Shown: positions 7,956 to 16,270 of the stretch, piece by piece | Layout of the letters: every line of letters starts with the position of its first letter | Numbering within the stretch: the stretch's first letter is position 1 | Origin: Qipengyuania vulgaris | Lineage (GTDB): Bacteria > Pseudomonadota > Alphaproteobacteria > Sphingomonadales > Sphingomonadaceae | Assembly (NCBI RefSeq): GCF_009827325.1 | Contig: NZ_WTYC01000002.1 | Coordinates: 62,001-126,000 of the forward strand | Length of the DNA: 64,000 nucleotides | Reading direction: 5' to 3' | Position numbers and translations under genes: made by a program | The notes under the pieces: model-generated | What the model was told of the DNA's origin: nothing | The model's database searches: none | What the model saw: the letters and a program-made list of their open reading frames with translations, nothing else

Positions 7956-8008
7956 TCTATGATGCCCCGGCGAACTAAATACCGGTGGCATCGGAAAGGA
8001 TCTATCTG

Positions 8009-8485
8009 ATGCCTGATACCGCTCTTCACACACCAGCCCCGACATTCACACCCAGCCCTCACGATCTTCGTCCGAAAGCTCTGGTTTCTGTCGCCCCGTT
8101 CGAAGCGAACGACAACGAGACTAACCTACTCCGGCTACGGCCAGAAGCTCGGATGTTCGAGCTGCCTACCGCAGTCTGGGGGTTAATGATCGGAAGCTAC
8201 GCTATCTTTCTCCTTGCCCTGCTCGGGGCAACGGGAGGTGCGCATGCCGCGTTCGCAATCACAATTTCAGCAGCTTATGTCACCATGTTTTTTGGAACGG
8301 CCCGTGTGATGCTGCGCCAGTCCCCTCCGCAGGCGCGTAGCGCTTTGAACCACGCCGGTTCGGTTCTCCAAACTGCATATGGACCTTTACCAAGAGGTGC
8401 GGTTTTCGGGCAGGTTCTTATCGTCCCCGCAGTGGTCGCGTTTTTCGGAATAGGTATCTGCATTATCAGCGCAGTAGTCATGTGA
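8009..8485 (+). CDS. hypothetical membrane protein
   Basis: 158 residues from the ATG at 8009, chosen because AAAGGA sits nine bases upstream; an in-frame ATG at 7985 lacks such a site. A proline-rich cytoplasmic-looking N-terminus (1-50) precedes three hydrophobic segments at about 55-76, 80-98 and 135-157. The short loop MLRQSPPQARSALNHAG joins the second and third. No family recognised. A 51-residue gene starts 25 bases downstream and may be cotranscribed. Confidence 0.6.
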   Translation: MPDTALHTPAPTFTPSPHDLRPKALVSVAPFEANDNETNLLRLRPEARMFELPTAVWGLMIGSYAIFLLALLGATGGAHAAFAITISAAYVTMFFGTARVMLRQSPPQARSALNHAGSVLQTAYGPLPRGAVFGQVLIVPAVVAFFGIGICIISAVVM

Positions 8486-8509
8486 CGGGATCGGAAAGAG
8501 GATACTGCC

Positions 8510-8665
8510 ATGTTTTGTGAACACTGCGGCGAACTAGCTCCTCCAGGTCCCTTGGACCTTCGCAACTGCGCTCCAAGGCCGAAATCATCATCAGGATTTC
8601 TGAAACTCATGTCCGCTAGTTTGGTGAACTGGCTGAGAAACCTGTTCAAAGATCATAAAGTTTGA
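8510..8665 (+). CDS. small CxxC protein
   Basis: 51 residues starting MFCEHCGELAPPGPLDLRNC. A good ribosome site (GGAAAGAGG) is ten bases upstream of the ATG. The N-terminal FCEHCG looks like half of a zinc ribbon; the C-terminal VNWLRNLFKDHKV is amphipathic. It follows the membrane protein gene by 24 bases. No family recognised; existence is supported by the ribosome site and the CxxC. Confidence 0.5.
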   Translation: MFCEHCGELAPPGPLDLRNCAPRPKSSSGFLKLMSASLVNWLRNLFKDHKV

Positions 8666-8737
8666 ACTTTGAAATCTCCCCTCTGTCGGGCGAGGCAAGC
8701 GTCACTTATCGCTGCGGTCTGGGTGACCCGCGCAGCG

Positions 8738-8938
8738 CTAGTTGGGTTCCGTCATAATTGCGTCACGCAACTCAACGTATCGACGTGCTACGTTCATCCA
8801 TAATTCCTGCCCGCCGCTGTCGCCTTGGGATTCGAAGTGAAGCACCCGTTCAGCGATGAAGCGCTCCGCATCTTCACCGTGTTCCCGGTCCACCCACAGA
8901 GCCATGGCCCAGATTTCCTGCTCGCGCGTAACCGTCAT
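8738..8938 (-). CDS. small hypothetical protein (DUF6961-like)
   Basis: 66 residues from the ATG at 8938: MTVTREQEIWAMALWVDREHGEDAERFIAERVLHF then GDSGGQELWMNVARRYVELRDA. This all-helical small protein matches a family common in sphingomonads that I believe is now DUF6961; function is unknown. A longer frame upstream to 9007 exists but its first 23 residues look unrelated. Next gene upstream on the same strand is the thermonuclease-like gene. Confidence 0.65.
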   Translation of the reverse strand: MTVTREQEIWAMALWVDREHGEDAERFIAERVLHFESQGDSGGQELWMNVARRYVELRDAIMTEPN

Positions 8939-9025
8939 TCGATCACTTCCCCAGTTACCTGCCCGAGCCTCGCGACAGGGCTGCCCGGCGAGAACGAAAA
9001 TTCGCACGAAAGGGTCTTTCTACGG

Positions 9026-9382
9026 TCAATCATTGCGGCACCAAGGTTCGCGCCGACCCGACCAGGTTCGCGCCAATCCCTCTTTTACCAGCTGCGTGCC
9101 TATTGAGCGTCCTGAACGGTGCAGCGTCGCGAGGGTCCTCCCGTAGCGGTCCTTGCCATTACGGGTTATTTCGAAAGCATCGGCGTTCAATAACTGCATA
9201 AGCCTGTCGCGCGACCGAATGGCCAAAGCTCGTTCGTATGCGCACGCACCGTTCAGTTCCGGCGTATCAATATCCGCTATCCGGATCTTCTCTCCTTCGA
9301 ACCATGCGGTGTCGCCGTCGTGAACACAGTGGTCTCGTGGTCCGGTGGAGCAAACGGCAAGTGCGGCGGCAAAGAAAAGCAT
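9026..9382 (-). CDS. thermonuclease family protein (SNase-like)
   Basis: 118 residues with a short hydrophobic N-terminus (MLFFAAALAVCS) that may be a signal peptide. DGDTAWFEGEKIRIADIDTPE (23-43) holds the calcium-binding Asp and the catalytic Arg and Glu region, and DRYGRTLATLHRSGRSIGTQLVKEGLA (about 78-104) the second catalytic Arg region of the staphylococcal nuclease fold. The likely role is an exported or periplasmic nuclease. The family is typically this short in alphaproteobacteria. Substrate preference unknown. Confidence 0.82.
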   Translation of the reverse strand: MLFFAAALAVCSTGPRDHCVHDGDTAWFEGEKIRIADIDTPELNGACAYERALAIRSRDRLMQLLNADAFEITRNGKDRYGRTLATLHRSGRSIGTQLVKEGLARTWSGRREPWCRND

Positions 9383-9551
9383 AGAGGGAACCTAGCGGTT
9401 CATCGCGCAATTTCCTACTCAGAACAAATATGGAACATGAGCCGTTTCGATTCGGAGATAAACATGCTTGTTCTCAGTCCCTCCATGTTCGCTGCCACAG
9501 CTTGTGTGATCACCCCTTGGCTGCACTGATCTGGTCGGAGCGCCGTAAACC

Positions 9552-9803
9552 ATGAGCTCGAAGCGTCTCGATACGATCGCCGATTATACCCGTCACGGAT
9601 ATACCCTGCGCGTGGACTGTCTGAAGTGCCGCCGGGTTGCGATTATCAATCTCCTGGAACTCACATTGAGGTGTCAGGAGCGCGGATGGTCCAAGCAAAT
9701 TGCTGCAGTCGAAAGGCGCTTGCGGTATTCACAATGCGGTAATCGTGCGGTCAGATTGGGACCGGCATTCGGTCCGTCACCTAGAGCGTCTGAACAGAGT
9801 TGA
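9552..9803 (+). CDS. small zinc-ribbon-like hypothetical protein
   Basis: 83 residues starting MSSKRLDTIADYTRHGYTLRVDCLKCRRVAIINLLELTLRCQERGWSKQIAAVERRLRYSQCGNRAVRLGPAF. DCLKC (23-27) and the later SQCG suggest a two-knuckle zinc ribbon; the position before SQC where a cysteine would complete a CxxC holds tyrosine here. This is a common small sphingomonad protein of unknown role. It overlaps the open frame, but not the chosen start, of the YqcI/YcgG gene that follows. Confidence 0.6.
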   Translation: MSSKRLDTIADYTRHGYTLRVDCLKCRRVAIINLLELTLRCQERGWSKQIAAVERRLRYSQCGNRAVRLGPAFGPSPRASEQS

Positions 9804-9864
9804 TGTGAGCCAGAACTCGAAGGCTGGCGACGGAACCGGCTCCGTCACACGGAGTTCCTTCCGT

Positions 9865-10554
9865 ATGTTGATCGACGAACGGACCCGGATCGAGGGTGAA
9901 GACGAACTGCGTGCCCGTATCGCCCAGCCTGACTTTCCCTGTGTGGGCGCGAAGTCGGCCTTGGCGAAGGGCACGCTAAAGACGCTCGTGTGCCATAGCC
10001 TCGACAGTGGCTGGGACGATGTGCTCATTCACCGAGAGCTCATGGAATGGGCAGAGGACTACAAGTCCGATCCCACGGGGCTCCGAAGTCTAGCAGCGGT
10101 ATTTTCAGGGCCAGATGGGCTAAGTGAACCTGAGTTCGAAGCCCTGATGTGGACGCGAATCCAGTCCTTTGCCGACAAGGACCATTGGCTGGGCCAGCGA
10201 TACGACCACCGTGTTAGTGCCGACCCTTCGGATCCGCATTTCTCATTGAGTTTCGGGGGCGAGGCTTTCTTTGTGGTGGGCCTTCATCCCCTCGCCTCGA
10301 GGCCGGCACGACGATTCCCACGACCCACGTTGGTTTTCAATCTTCACGCCCAGTTCGAGCAATTGCGAGAAGAAGGCCGTTATGAGCGAATGCGGGAAAA
10401 GATACTCGAGCGAGATATAGACTTGGCCGGTTCACTCAATCCGATGCTGGCGCGGCACGGCGAAGTAAGTGAGGCGCGTCAGTACAGCGGTCGTCTGGTG
10501 GCCGATGACTGGTCCTGTCCCTTTCGCGACAAGCGCGCCAGTGAGGAAGCATGA
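9865..10554 (+). CDS. YqcI/YcgG family protein, GntA-type haem-dependent hydroxylase homologue
   Basis: 229 residues from the ATG at 9865; a GTG at 9805 in frame is an alternative. Family signatures are FPCVGAKSAL (24-33) and FFVVGLHPLASRPARRFPRPTLVFNLHAQFEQLR (about 142-175), ending ADDWSCPF. The characterised member GntA N-hydroxylates a guanidino group in guanitoxin biosynthesis with haem, and I recall that the arginine hydroxylase DcsA of cycloserine biosynthesis is related. The FPC cysteine may be a haem ligand (inference). Stop overlaps the DUF1989 gene by four bases, so the two proteins probably act together. Substrate here is unknown. Confidence 0.82.
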   Translation: MLIDERTRIEGEDELRARIAQPDFPCVGAKSALAKGTLKTLVCHSLDSGWDDVLIHRELMEWAEDYKSDPTGLRSLAAVFSGPDGLSEPEFEALMWTRIQSFADKDHWLGQRYDHRVSADPSDPHFSLSFGGEAFFVVGLHPLASRPARRFPRPTLVFNLHAQFEQLREEGRYERMREKILERDIDLAGSLNPMLARHGEVSEARQYSGRLVADDWSCPFRDKRASEEA

Positions 10555-11132
10555 CCGAAATCATTGCGCCCCGGAGCGGTACCGCCTTCACTCTCGAGCG
10601 CGGACAATTGCTGAAGGTCATTGACCCGGAGGGTACCCAAGTCAGCGACCTGCTAGCCTTTGCAGCCGATGACGTGCGCGAGGCGCTCTCCAACGGGCGC
10701 ACCTTCGACTATGAAGAAACGTTGCGGATGGGCGCGGGCAATCGTCTGTGGTCGAACCGGTCGCAGATTATGTTGAGCATAATTGAAGACACCGTCGGAA
10801 CGCATGATTTCCTGCTCACGCCGTGCAGCGAAGCGACGTTCCGCCATTTCTATCCTGAGGAACCGGTCCATCGCGGCTGCTTTGGCAATCTGGCTGAAGC
10901 CTTGGCGCCCTTCGGGATCGAACCCGATCAGATCCCCTGCGCCTTCAACGTGTTTATGAACGTTCCGGTTACTCCCGATGGCAAGCTTCGTGTTGACCCG
11001 CCGGTCAGCATGCCGGGTGACTACATCCGCCTGCGAGCGGAGATGGATCTGATAATTGGTCTCACTGCCTGTTCCGCCTATGCCTCGAATGGAGGGAGCT
11101 TCAAGCCCATCCACTACGAGATTGAGAAATAG
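10551..11132 (+). CDS. DUF1989 / urea carboxylase-associated family protein
   Basis: 193 residues, soluble. Matches DUF1989: PEGTQVSDLLAF (24-35), LTPCSEATFRHFY (84-96), GCFGNLAEALAPFGI (about 103-117), AFNVFMNVPV and the end LIIGLTACSAYASNGGSFKPIHYEI. Relatives next to urea or guanidine carboxylase form carboxyguanidine deiminase (CgdA/CgdB). Here it is paired instead with a YqcI/YcgG hydroxylase homologue via an ATGA overlap, which suggests processing of a guanidino compound; that is inference. No carboxylase or allophanate hydrolase is nearby. Confidence 0.85.
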   Translation: MTEIIAPRSGTAFTLERGQLLKVIDPEGTQVSDLLAFAADDVREALSNGRTFDYEETLRMGAGNRLWSNRSQIMLSIIEDTVGTHDFLLTPCSEATFRHFYPEEPVHRGCFGNLAEALAPFGIEPDQIPCAFNVFMNVPVTPDGKLRVDPPVSMPGDYIRLRAEMDLIIGLTACSAYASNGGSFKPIHYEIEK

Positions 11133-11439
11133 TCCTTTTCGAAATGGAGCGGATTGCGTTCCTGCGCTCCGGAAATCTGTGACGCTCAATACCCGCCACA
11201 GATCGCGGCGACGAGCTGCAGTTGCATTTCCTAGGCGTGGAAAGTTCGGTGCGACAAAGCCTCAATGGCGTCTCCGGGGCAGTTGGCAATCGATCCCGGC
11301 AGCCCGAGATTCCGGTTGAATACACATTTTTACCTGCTTGAAATGGAACGCGTCTTCTTTTCTGTGGGGTTGGCAACTCAGTTTCTCCAACACCAGCGCC
11401 CAGTCTTTCAGGTTAGAACGGCGCGTCTCTTTCTATGGG
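11133..11439. other. intergenic region without a supported gene
   Basis: About 300 bases between the DUF1989 gene and the cytochrome gene. No protein-like frame, tRNA or strong hairpin with a T-run is visible. Confidence 0.4.
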
Positions 11440-11829
11440 ATGAAAAAGCTGTATTCTCAGCCAATGAGAGTTACTGCTTGCCTTATGGCCCTGATGCTTG
11501 CCGGATGCCAATCGACAGCCTCCGATCCTGTTTCATCTACCGCAGTTTCGGCGGGAGGGTTCAAGAAGGACACGCCCGAATGGCGGGGCGAGAAATTTGC
11601 TAACAATCGTTGTGCGAGGTGCCATTCCGTCGGTTTCGCCGAAACCTCGCCGCTGTCAAATGCGCCAAGCTTCTCCGAAATTGCGAACACCCGGGATCTG
11701 ACGGCGGCGAGCCTGGCAGAGTGGATGAAAAGCCACGAGAACTATCCCGACGAGATGTATTTCCAGATACCAGAGGAGCACATCGACGACGTAGTGGCCT
11801 ACATGATCACGCTGCGCCGACCAGACTGA
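11440..11829 (+). CDS. c-type cytochrome lipoprotein
   Basis: 129 residues from the ATG at 11440; an ATG at 11464 is also possible and gives a compact lipoprotein signal. Signal peptide ends LMLAGC, so Cys23 should be lipidated. The haem motif is CARCH (58-62), within RGEKFANNRCARCHSVG, and the C-terminal HIDDVVAYMITLR is the usual last helix of class I cytochromes. The axial methionine is probably Met106 in YPDEMYF. A small membrane-tethered periplasmic electron carrier; partner unknown. It would depend on the Ccm system encoded at 46-51 kb. Confidence 0.85.
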   Translation: MKKLYSQPMRVTACLMALMLAGCQSTASDPVSSTAVSAGGFKKDTPEWRGEKFANNRCARCHSVGFAETSPLSNAPSFSEIANTRDLTAASLAEWMKSHENYPDEMYFQIPEEHIDDVVAYMITLRRPD

Positions 11830-12232
11830 CACTGGGACCGCCGCATAGCGACCAAATAGCGTTCCCCCGGTCCAGCCAACTCCCCTCATTATGTCGATCG
11901 CAACTCTCTCGCAGACCAAGGTCAGCGCCGGCGCGAGCAAGGTTGTACGGCGGCGGTAGGTGGTCTTTACGGAAAGACGTAACTGGAAAGGTTTTTCAGG
12001 CCTGAACGTATGAGTTTACGGTAAAATAGGTTCCGTGCTTGCGGGCGACGTTCTGAGTGCCGCACACTTGGTGTGTTTCCCTGCCTTGGCACCTTGACGT
12101 GGCAAGCCGCAGGCGCGCTGAAAGGAGAAATCTTAACTCTCAGATGCTTGGGGTATTTCCGGCTCGGGTCCCTGTCACCCTCGCCACTCCCTTACATTTG
12201 CGAATTCAGCCCGCATCGCTAAGCCCTGCGAC
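11830..12232. other. intergenic region without a supported gene
   Basis: About 400 bases. A purine-rich GAAAGGAGAAA at 12119-12129 resembles a ribosome site but opens no long frame. Some -10-like AT-rich sequence lies near 12016-12026. Nothing further can be supported. Confidence 0.4.
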
Positions 12233-13762
12233 ATGAGCGAGACCGATCCGCACAAAACTCCCGTTATCATTGGCGTGGGTCAGATCAACGACCGTCCGGA
12301 GGATCCGCGCGACGGCCTCGACCCGATCGGCCTGATGGCAGAGGCCTTGCGAAGGGCAGATCAAGATGCGGGCGGCGGATGGCTGGCGGATTGCGATTCG
12401 CTTTCGGTCGTGGCGCAGCTGGCGTGGCCGCAGCTAAACCCGGTCGATGGCAAGCTGGCCAAGATGCTCAGCCTCAATCCGGTACATAGCATGCAGACCG
12501 CAATGCCGAGTGGAGACAGCCCGGTCCTGTTGTTGCACGAAGCTGCGAACCGGATCGCGCGCGGAGATGCACAGATATGCTCCGTCGTCGGAGGTGAGGC
12601 TCTGCGCACGGCAGCGAAACTCGTTACTTCGAAAGCCAGCGAAAACGGAGAGAAGCCCAATGCGCTGCGCGATGCAAACCATCGCAAGCGAACCGGTTAT
12701 GCGCAGACCTATGGGCTAGTGCTGCCGACCGACGTCTACCCGCTCTACGAGAACGCCAGCCGCGCCGCTTATGGGCAAACCCTTGAAGAAGGCCAAGCAG
12801 AGAGCGGAGTTATCTGGTCGAAAATGAGCGAGGTCGCCGCCGGGAACGAGAGCGCGTGGATACGCAGGCCAGTCGGTCCCCGCGCCATCGTCACGCCGAC
12901 ACCCGACAACAGGCCCATCGCTTTTCCCTATACCAAGCTGCAGGTCGCCAATTCCTCAGTGAATCAGGGTGCCGGCTTTCTGGTCACCAGCTTGGCCGAA
13001 GCGCGGGCGCGGGGCATTCCCGAAAGCCATCTGGTATTCCTGGGCTATGGAGCGGCGGCGCATGAAGATGCCGATTTCCTTGCCCGTGACGATTACGAGG
13101 CTTCGCCGAGCCTGGCGGTATCGATCGAGCGGGCATTGAATTTGAACGGGATTTCGACCTCAGATCTCGCCCATGTCGAGCTGTATTCCTGCTTCCCCTG
13201 CGTTCCCAAGATGGCGCGGCGTGTTCTCGACTGGCCCCTCGATAAGCCCATGACCGTCTTTGGCGGTCTTACCTTTGGCGGGGGCCCCGTTGGCAATTAC
13301 ATGAGCCATGCGATTGCAGAGATGGTTTCGCGCCTCAGGGGAACTTCCAGTAAGGGCCTGCTGTTCGCCAACGGCGGTTATGCGACACATAACCACACGC
13401 TCGTTCTGTCCGGCGCGCAAACCGGAGCGCTATTCCCGCAAGATTTTGATTTTCAGGGCGAGGCAGACAGCCGGCGGGGCAGTATTCCGGAACTCGACGA
13501 GGCCTATTCGGGCGATGCGACCATCGAGACCTATACCGTTCATTACGGCCGCGAAGGATCTCCGCGATCGGGCGTAATCGTGGCGCGAACGTCTGCCGGC
13601 GGGCGAACACTGGCGCTTGTCCCTCCATCGGATGCGGAAACCATCTCGTTCCTGACCTCCGGCGCTCCCGAATCGGTTGGTCGCGCGGGATTGATAAGCC
13701 GTGATGAAGAAGGCATGGGGCTTTGGCGCATGCCAGCGAACCCTGCTGAAAAAACGGATTGA
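12233..13762 (+). CDS. thiolase-like protein (acetyl-CoA acetyltransferase family, TLP1 type)
   Basis: 509 residues. Opens KTPVIIGVGQINDRPEDP and contains QICSVVGGEALRTAAKL, SSVNQGAGFLVTSLAEAR, VELYSCFPCVPKMARRVL, FGGLTFGGGPVGNYMSHAIAEM and NGGYATHNHTLVLS, the SCP2-thiolase style. About 100 residues at the C-terminus (GRTLALVPPSDAETISFL) look like the extra domain of thiolase-like type 1 proteins. The usual N-terminal nucleophile cysteine with its CG context is not apparent; the GDSP segment sits there. It may bind acyl-CoA without classic thiolysis. First gene of an acyl-CoA cluster running to 17907. Confidence 0.85.
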   Translation: MSETDPHKTPVIIGVGQINDRPEDPRDGLDPIGLMAEALRRADQDAGGGWLADCDSLSVVAQLAWPQLNPVDGKLAKMLSLNPVHSMQTAMPSGDSPVLLLHEAANRIARGDAQICSVVGGEALRTAAKLVTSKASENGEKPNALRDANHRKRTGYAQTYGLVLPTDVYPLYENASRAAYGQTLEEGQAESGVIWSKMSEVAAGNESAWIRRPVGPRAIVTPTPDNRPIAFPYTKLQVANSSVNQGAGFLVTSLAEARARGIPESHLVFLGYGAAAHEDADFLARDDYEASPSLAVSIERALNLNGISTSDLAHVELYSCFPCVPKMARRVLDWPLDKPMTVFGGLTFGGGPVGNYMSHAIAEMVSRLRGTSSKGLLFANGGYATHNHTLVLSGAQTGALFPQDFDFQGEADSRRGSIPELDEAYSGDATIETYTVHYGREGSPRSGVIVARTSAGGRTLALVPPSDAETISFLTSGAPESVGRAGLISRDEEGMGLWRMPANPAEKTD

Positions 13763-13780
13763 GGTTTTCAAGACAGGCTG

Positions 13781-14596
13781 ATGCCCGACGAAGTATGGAC
13801 ACCAATACGGCACGTCTATGTTGCCGGTCAGTGGGTCGCTGCGGCGAGCCGCCAGGACTTTGTCGGTGCTGCGCACGCCGATGCCGATTATGCCGACAGG
13901 CACGGCCGGGTTCGCACACGCCTGATCTTCGATGCAAACGGACAAGGCACGTCGCTCGCCCGCACCAGGCCCGATTTCCGCGAGGCGCTGGCGCATGCGG
14001 ATGTCGTCCATGCAGACGGACAGTTCATTGTGAACATGGCTCGCCGTTATTGTGCCGAGCCAATTCCCGAACGCGCGCCGACAACCGACATGATCATGGA
14101 CTTCGCGAAGCGCTGCGAACAGAGCGGCCGCAGCTTCTATCTGCTCGGCGCCTCCGAAGAAACCAACGCCGATTGCGCTCGGATTCTGCAGGAAATGTAT
14201 CCGCGGCTGAAGATCGTCGGCCGCCATCACGGCTATTTCAATGGCAGCGAAGAGCAAATCCTCGCCGATATCGCGGACAAGAGGCCCGATTTCCTCTGGG
14301 TCGGCCTCGGCAAACCGCTGGAACAAAAATTTTGTGCCGAATATGCTCATCGGATCGACGCGGTCTGGACCATTACCTGCGGCGGATGCTTCAACTTCAT
14401 CACTGGAGAATACCGGCGCGCGCCCGAATGGATGCAGAATTCCGGGCTCGAATGGGTGCACCGGATGTTCACCCAGCCCAAGCACCTGTTCTGGCGATAT
14501 TTGACCACGACGCCGCACGCCCTGACGATCGCCCTGCGCCAGTCCGACAAGCGGTTGAAGGTCATGAAGTACGACACGCCTTTCGAGGCGAACTGA
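13781..14596 (+). CDS. WecB/TagA/CpsF family glycosyltransferase
   Basis: 271 residues, no signal peptide. Family motifs: DANGQG (51-56), VVHADGQFIVNMAR (75-88), ERAPTTDMIMDFAKRCE (97-113), FYLLGASEE, FLWVGLGKPLEQKF, WTITCGGCFNFITGEYRRAPEWMQNSGLEWVHRM. The class transfers N-acetylmannosaminuronic acid or similar sugars to undecaprenyl-linked acceptors for polysaccharide assembly. It begins 18 bases after the thiolase-like gene and is followed by crotonase, dehydratase and dehydrogenase genes, an unexpected context for a sugar transferase. Family firm; substrate unknown. Confidence 0.9.
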   Translation: MPDEVWTPIRHVYVAGQWVAAASRQDFVGAAHADADYADRHGRVRTRLIFDANGQGTSLARTRPDFREALAHADVVHADGQFIVNMARRYCAEPIPERAPTTDMIMDFAKRCEQSGRSFYLLGASEETNADCARILQEMYPRLKIVGRHHGYFNGSEEQILADIADKRPDFLWVGLGKPLEQKFCAEYAHRIDAVWTITCGGCFNFITGEYRRAPEWMQNSGLEWVHRMFTQPKHLFWRYLTTTPHALTIALRQSDKRLKVMKYDTPFEAN

Positions 14597-14665
14597 GCAG
14601 GTAGGTTGCCTTTCCAGACCTGTTTCCCCAAGACATCGCAAACACCGATTTGACGGGAACGGGAA

Positions 14666-15451
14666 ATGAGCGACTTCGAAACCATCCGCGCGGATAGCAG
14701 CGGCAGTATCCTGACCATAACCCTGAACCGCCCTGAACGGCTCAACGCTTGTCCTCCCGGCATGGCCGACGAGATTTTCGCGGCGATCCGCGATCTTGGT
14801 GATGCCCGCGCCGTGGTCCTGAAAGGAGAGGGCCGCGCTTTCTGTTCGGGCGCCGATCTTGCTGGAAATGCGGAAATGTCGATCAGCGGCGGCGACCGTG
14901 CCTATGCATCGCTGAGCCAGCATTACAATCCGATGATCCAAGCACTCGCTACCCTTCCGGTGCCGGTCGTCTCCGTCGTCCAGGGACCGGCTGCAGGAGT
15001 TGGATGCTCCATCGCACTTGCTGCCGATTTTGTCATCGCGGGCAAGAGCGGATATTTCCTCCAAGCGTTCGCCAATATCGGGCTCGTGCCCGACGGCGGT
15101 TCGAGCTGGATGCTGCCCCGACTCATCGGGACCGCCCAGGCGACCCGCATGATGATGCTGGGCGAGAAGATCCATGCCGAAGAGGCGGAGCGTCTCGGTC
15201 TGATATACAAGTGTGTCGAAGACGAATCGCTGGAAGGCGAGGTTCAAGCATTGGCCGAGCGGTTAGCAAACGGCCCTACGGTGGCGCTCGGCCTGATGAA
15301 ACAGACGCTTCGCGACGGACTTTCACAGGATTTGGCAACCACGCTTGGCGCAGAGGCGAAGGCCCAGCGTTCGGCGGGAAACACGCAGGATGCCGTTGAA
15401 GGCGCCATGGCGTTCCTTCAGAAGCGGAAGGCAGATTTCAAGGGAAGTTGA
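14666..15451 (+). CDS. enoyl-CoA hydratase/isomerase family protein
   Basis: 261 residues, standard crotonase length. LTITLNRPERLNAC (14-27), the oxyanion-hole segments FCSGADL (59-65) and GPAAGVGCSIALAADFVIA (107-125), and GYFLQAFANIGLVPDGGSSWMLPRLIG (128-154). The QAFANIGLVPDGG stretch resembles PaaG-type enoyl-CoA isomerases/hydratases: the first catalytic Glu of classic hydratases is absent while the Asp of PDGG is kept, so isomerisation or hydration of an unusual acyl-CoA is possible. Same-strand cluster with MaoC-type dehydratase three bases downstream. Confidence 0.88.
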   Translation: MSDFETIRADSSGSILTITLNRPERLNACPPGMADEIFAAIRDLGDARAVVLKGEGRAFCSGADLAGNAEMSISGGDRAYASLSQHYNPMIQALATLPVPVVSVVQGPAAGVGCSIALAADFVIAGKSGYFLQAFANIGLVPDGGSSWMLPRLIGTAQATRMMMLGEKIHAEEAERLGLIYKCVEDESLEGEVQALAERLANGPTVALGLMKQTLRDGLSQDLATTLGAEAKAQRSAGNTQDAVEGAMAFLQKRKADFKGS

Positions 15452-15454
15452 GGC

Positions 15455-16270
15455 ATGACCGGCGTGAGCGAAGCGCAAGTCGCCGAATGGCAGCAGGCTG
15501 TCGGACGGGAATTGGTCGAGGAAGAAACACTCGATCCGCTGGCCTTGCGCCGCTTCGCCCGTGCTGTCGGTCGAGAAGACGAGACCGACCGGGTCCCCCT
15601 GCCCCACTGGGCCTTCTTCCTTCCTTGTCCGGACGATGGCACGATTGGACCCGACGGACATCCTCGAAGGGGAGGTTTCCTCCCCGAAGTCGCGCTTCCT
15701 CGCCGAATGTACGCCGCTTCCGACATCACGTTCGGCCGCCGTCTCGAAACCGGCGCACCTGCGCGTCAGACGAGCCGCGTGATGGAACTCGAACATAAGG
15801 CCGGACGAAGCGGGGACCTCGTTTTTGCGAGGGTCGAAAAGCGGATCGAACAACACGGCGAGTTATGCGTTCGTGAACTGCAGACCTACGTCTATCGCGG
15901 AGAAGGAGAGCCGATCTCTCTGCCCAAAGCTGCTCAGACGACACTCGAGGGCGAGCTCTGGCACCCTCGCGAGGTCAATCTTTTTCGCTTCTCCGCGGCA
16001 ACTTTCAATGGGCACAGAATTCACTATGACCTGCCCTACACGATTGAGGTGGAAGGATATCCCGCGCTAATCGTCCATGGTCCCTTTACCGCCGCCAAAC
16101 TCGCCGAACTCGCCATGCGTGAGGGAATACTCTCCAGCTTTTCCTTTCGCGCCATGGCGCCGCTCTTTCTGGGCCAGACCATTGTATTGCGCGCTGTGCT
16201 GAAGAGCCGCTACGAGGCGGTGCGATGCGATGGAACCGTGGCGATGATTGCCACTGCGGAGTTCCTATGA
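15455..16270 (+). CDS. MaoC/HTD2-type acyl-CoA dehydratase (mesaconyl-C4-CoA hydratase-like)
   Basis: 271 residues. N-terminal FAS1-like dehydratase half (about 1-130, LPHWAFFLPC, GFLPEVALPRRMYAASDITF) and a C-terminal half with the hydratase-2 signature LFRFSAATFNGHRIHYDLPY (about 176-195), then GYPALIVHGPFTAAKLAEL. Related proteins hydrate or dehydrate branched or dicarboxylic acyl-CoA esters such as mesaconyl-C4-CoA. Starts three bases after the crotonase stop and its own stop overlaps the dehydrogenase start by four bases (ATGA), so expression is coupled. Confidence 0.85.
   Translation: MTGVSEAQVAEWQQAVGRELVEEETLDPLALRRFARAVGREDETDRVPLPHWAFFLPCPDDGTIGPDGHPRRGGFLPEVALPRRMYAASDITFGRRLETGAPARQTSRVMELEHKAGRSGDLVFARVEKRIEQHGELCVRELQTYVYRGEGEPISLPKAAQTTLEGELWHPREVNLFRFSAATFNGHRIHYDLPYTIEVEGYPALIVHGPFTAAKLAELAMREGILSSFSFRAMAPLFLGQTIVLRAVLKSRYEAVRCDGTVAMIATAEFL

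Noticed and set aside
13430-15247. 605-codon minus-strand open frame
   Set aside because: Lies opposite the thiolase-like, CpsF and crotonase genes, all with recognisable motifs; no family features in the antisense frame.
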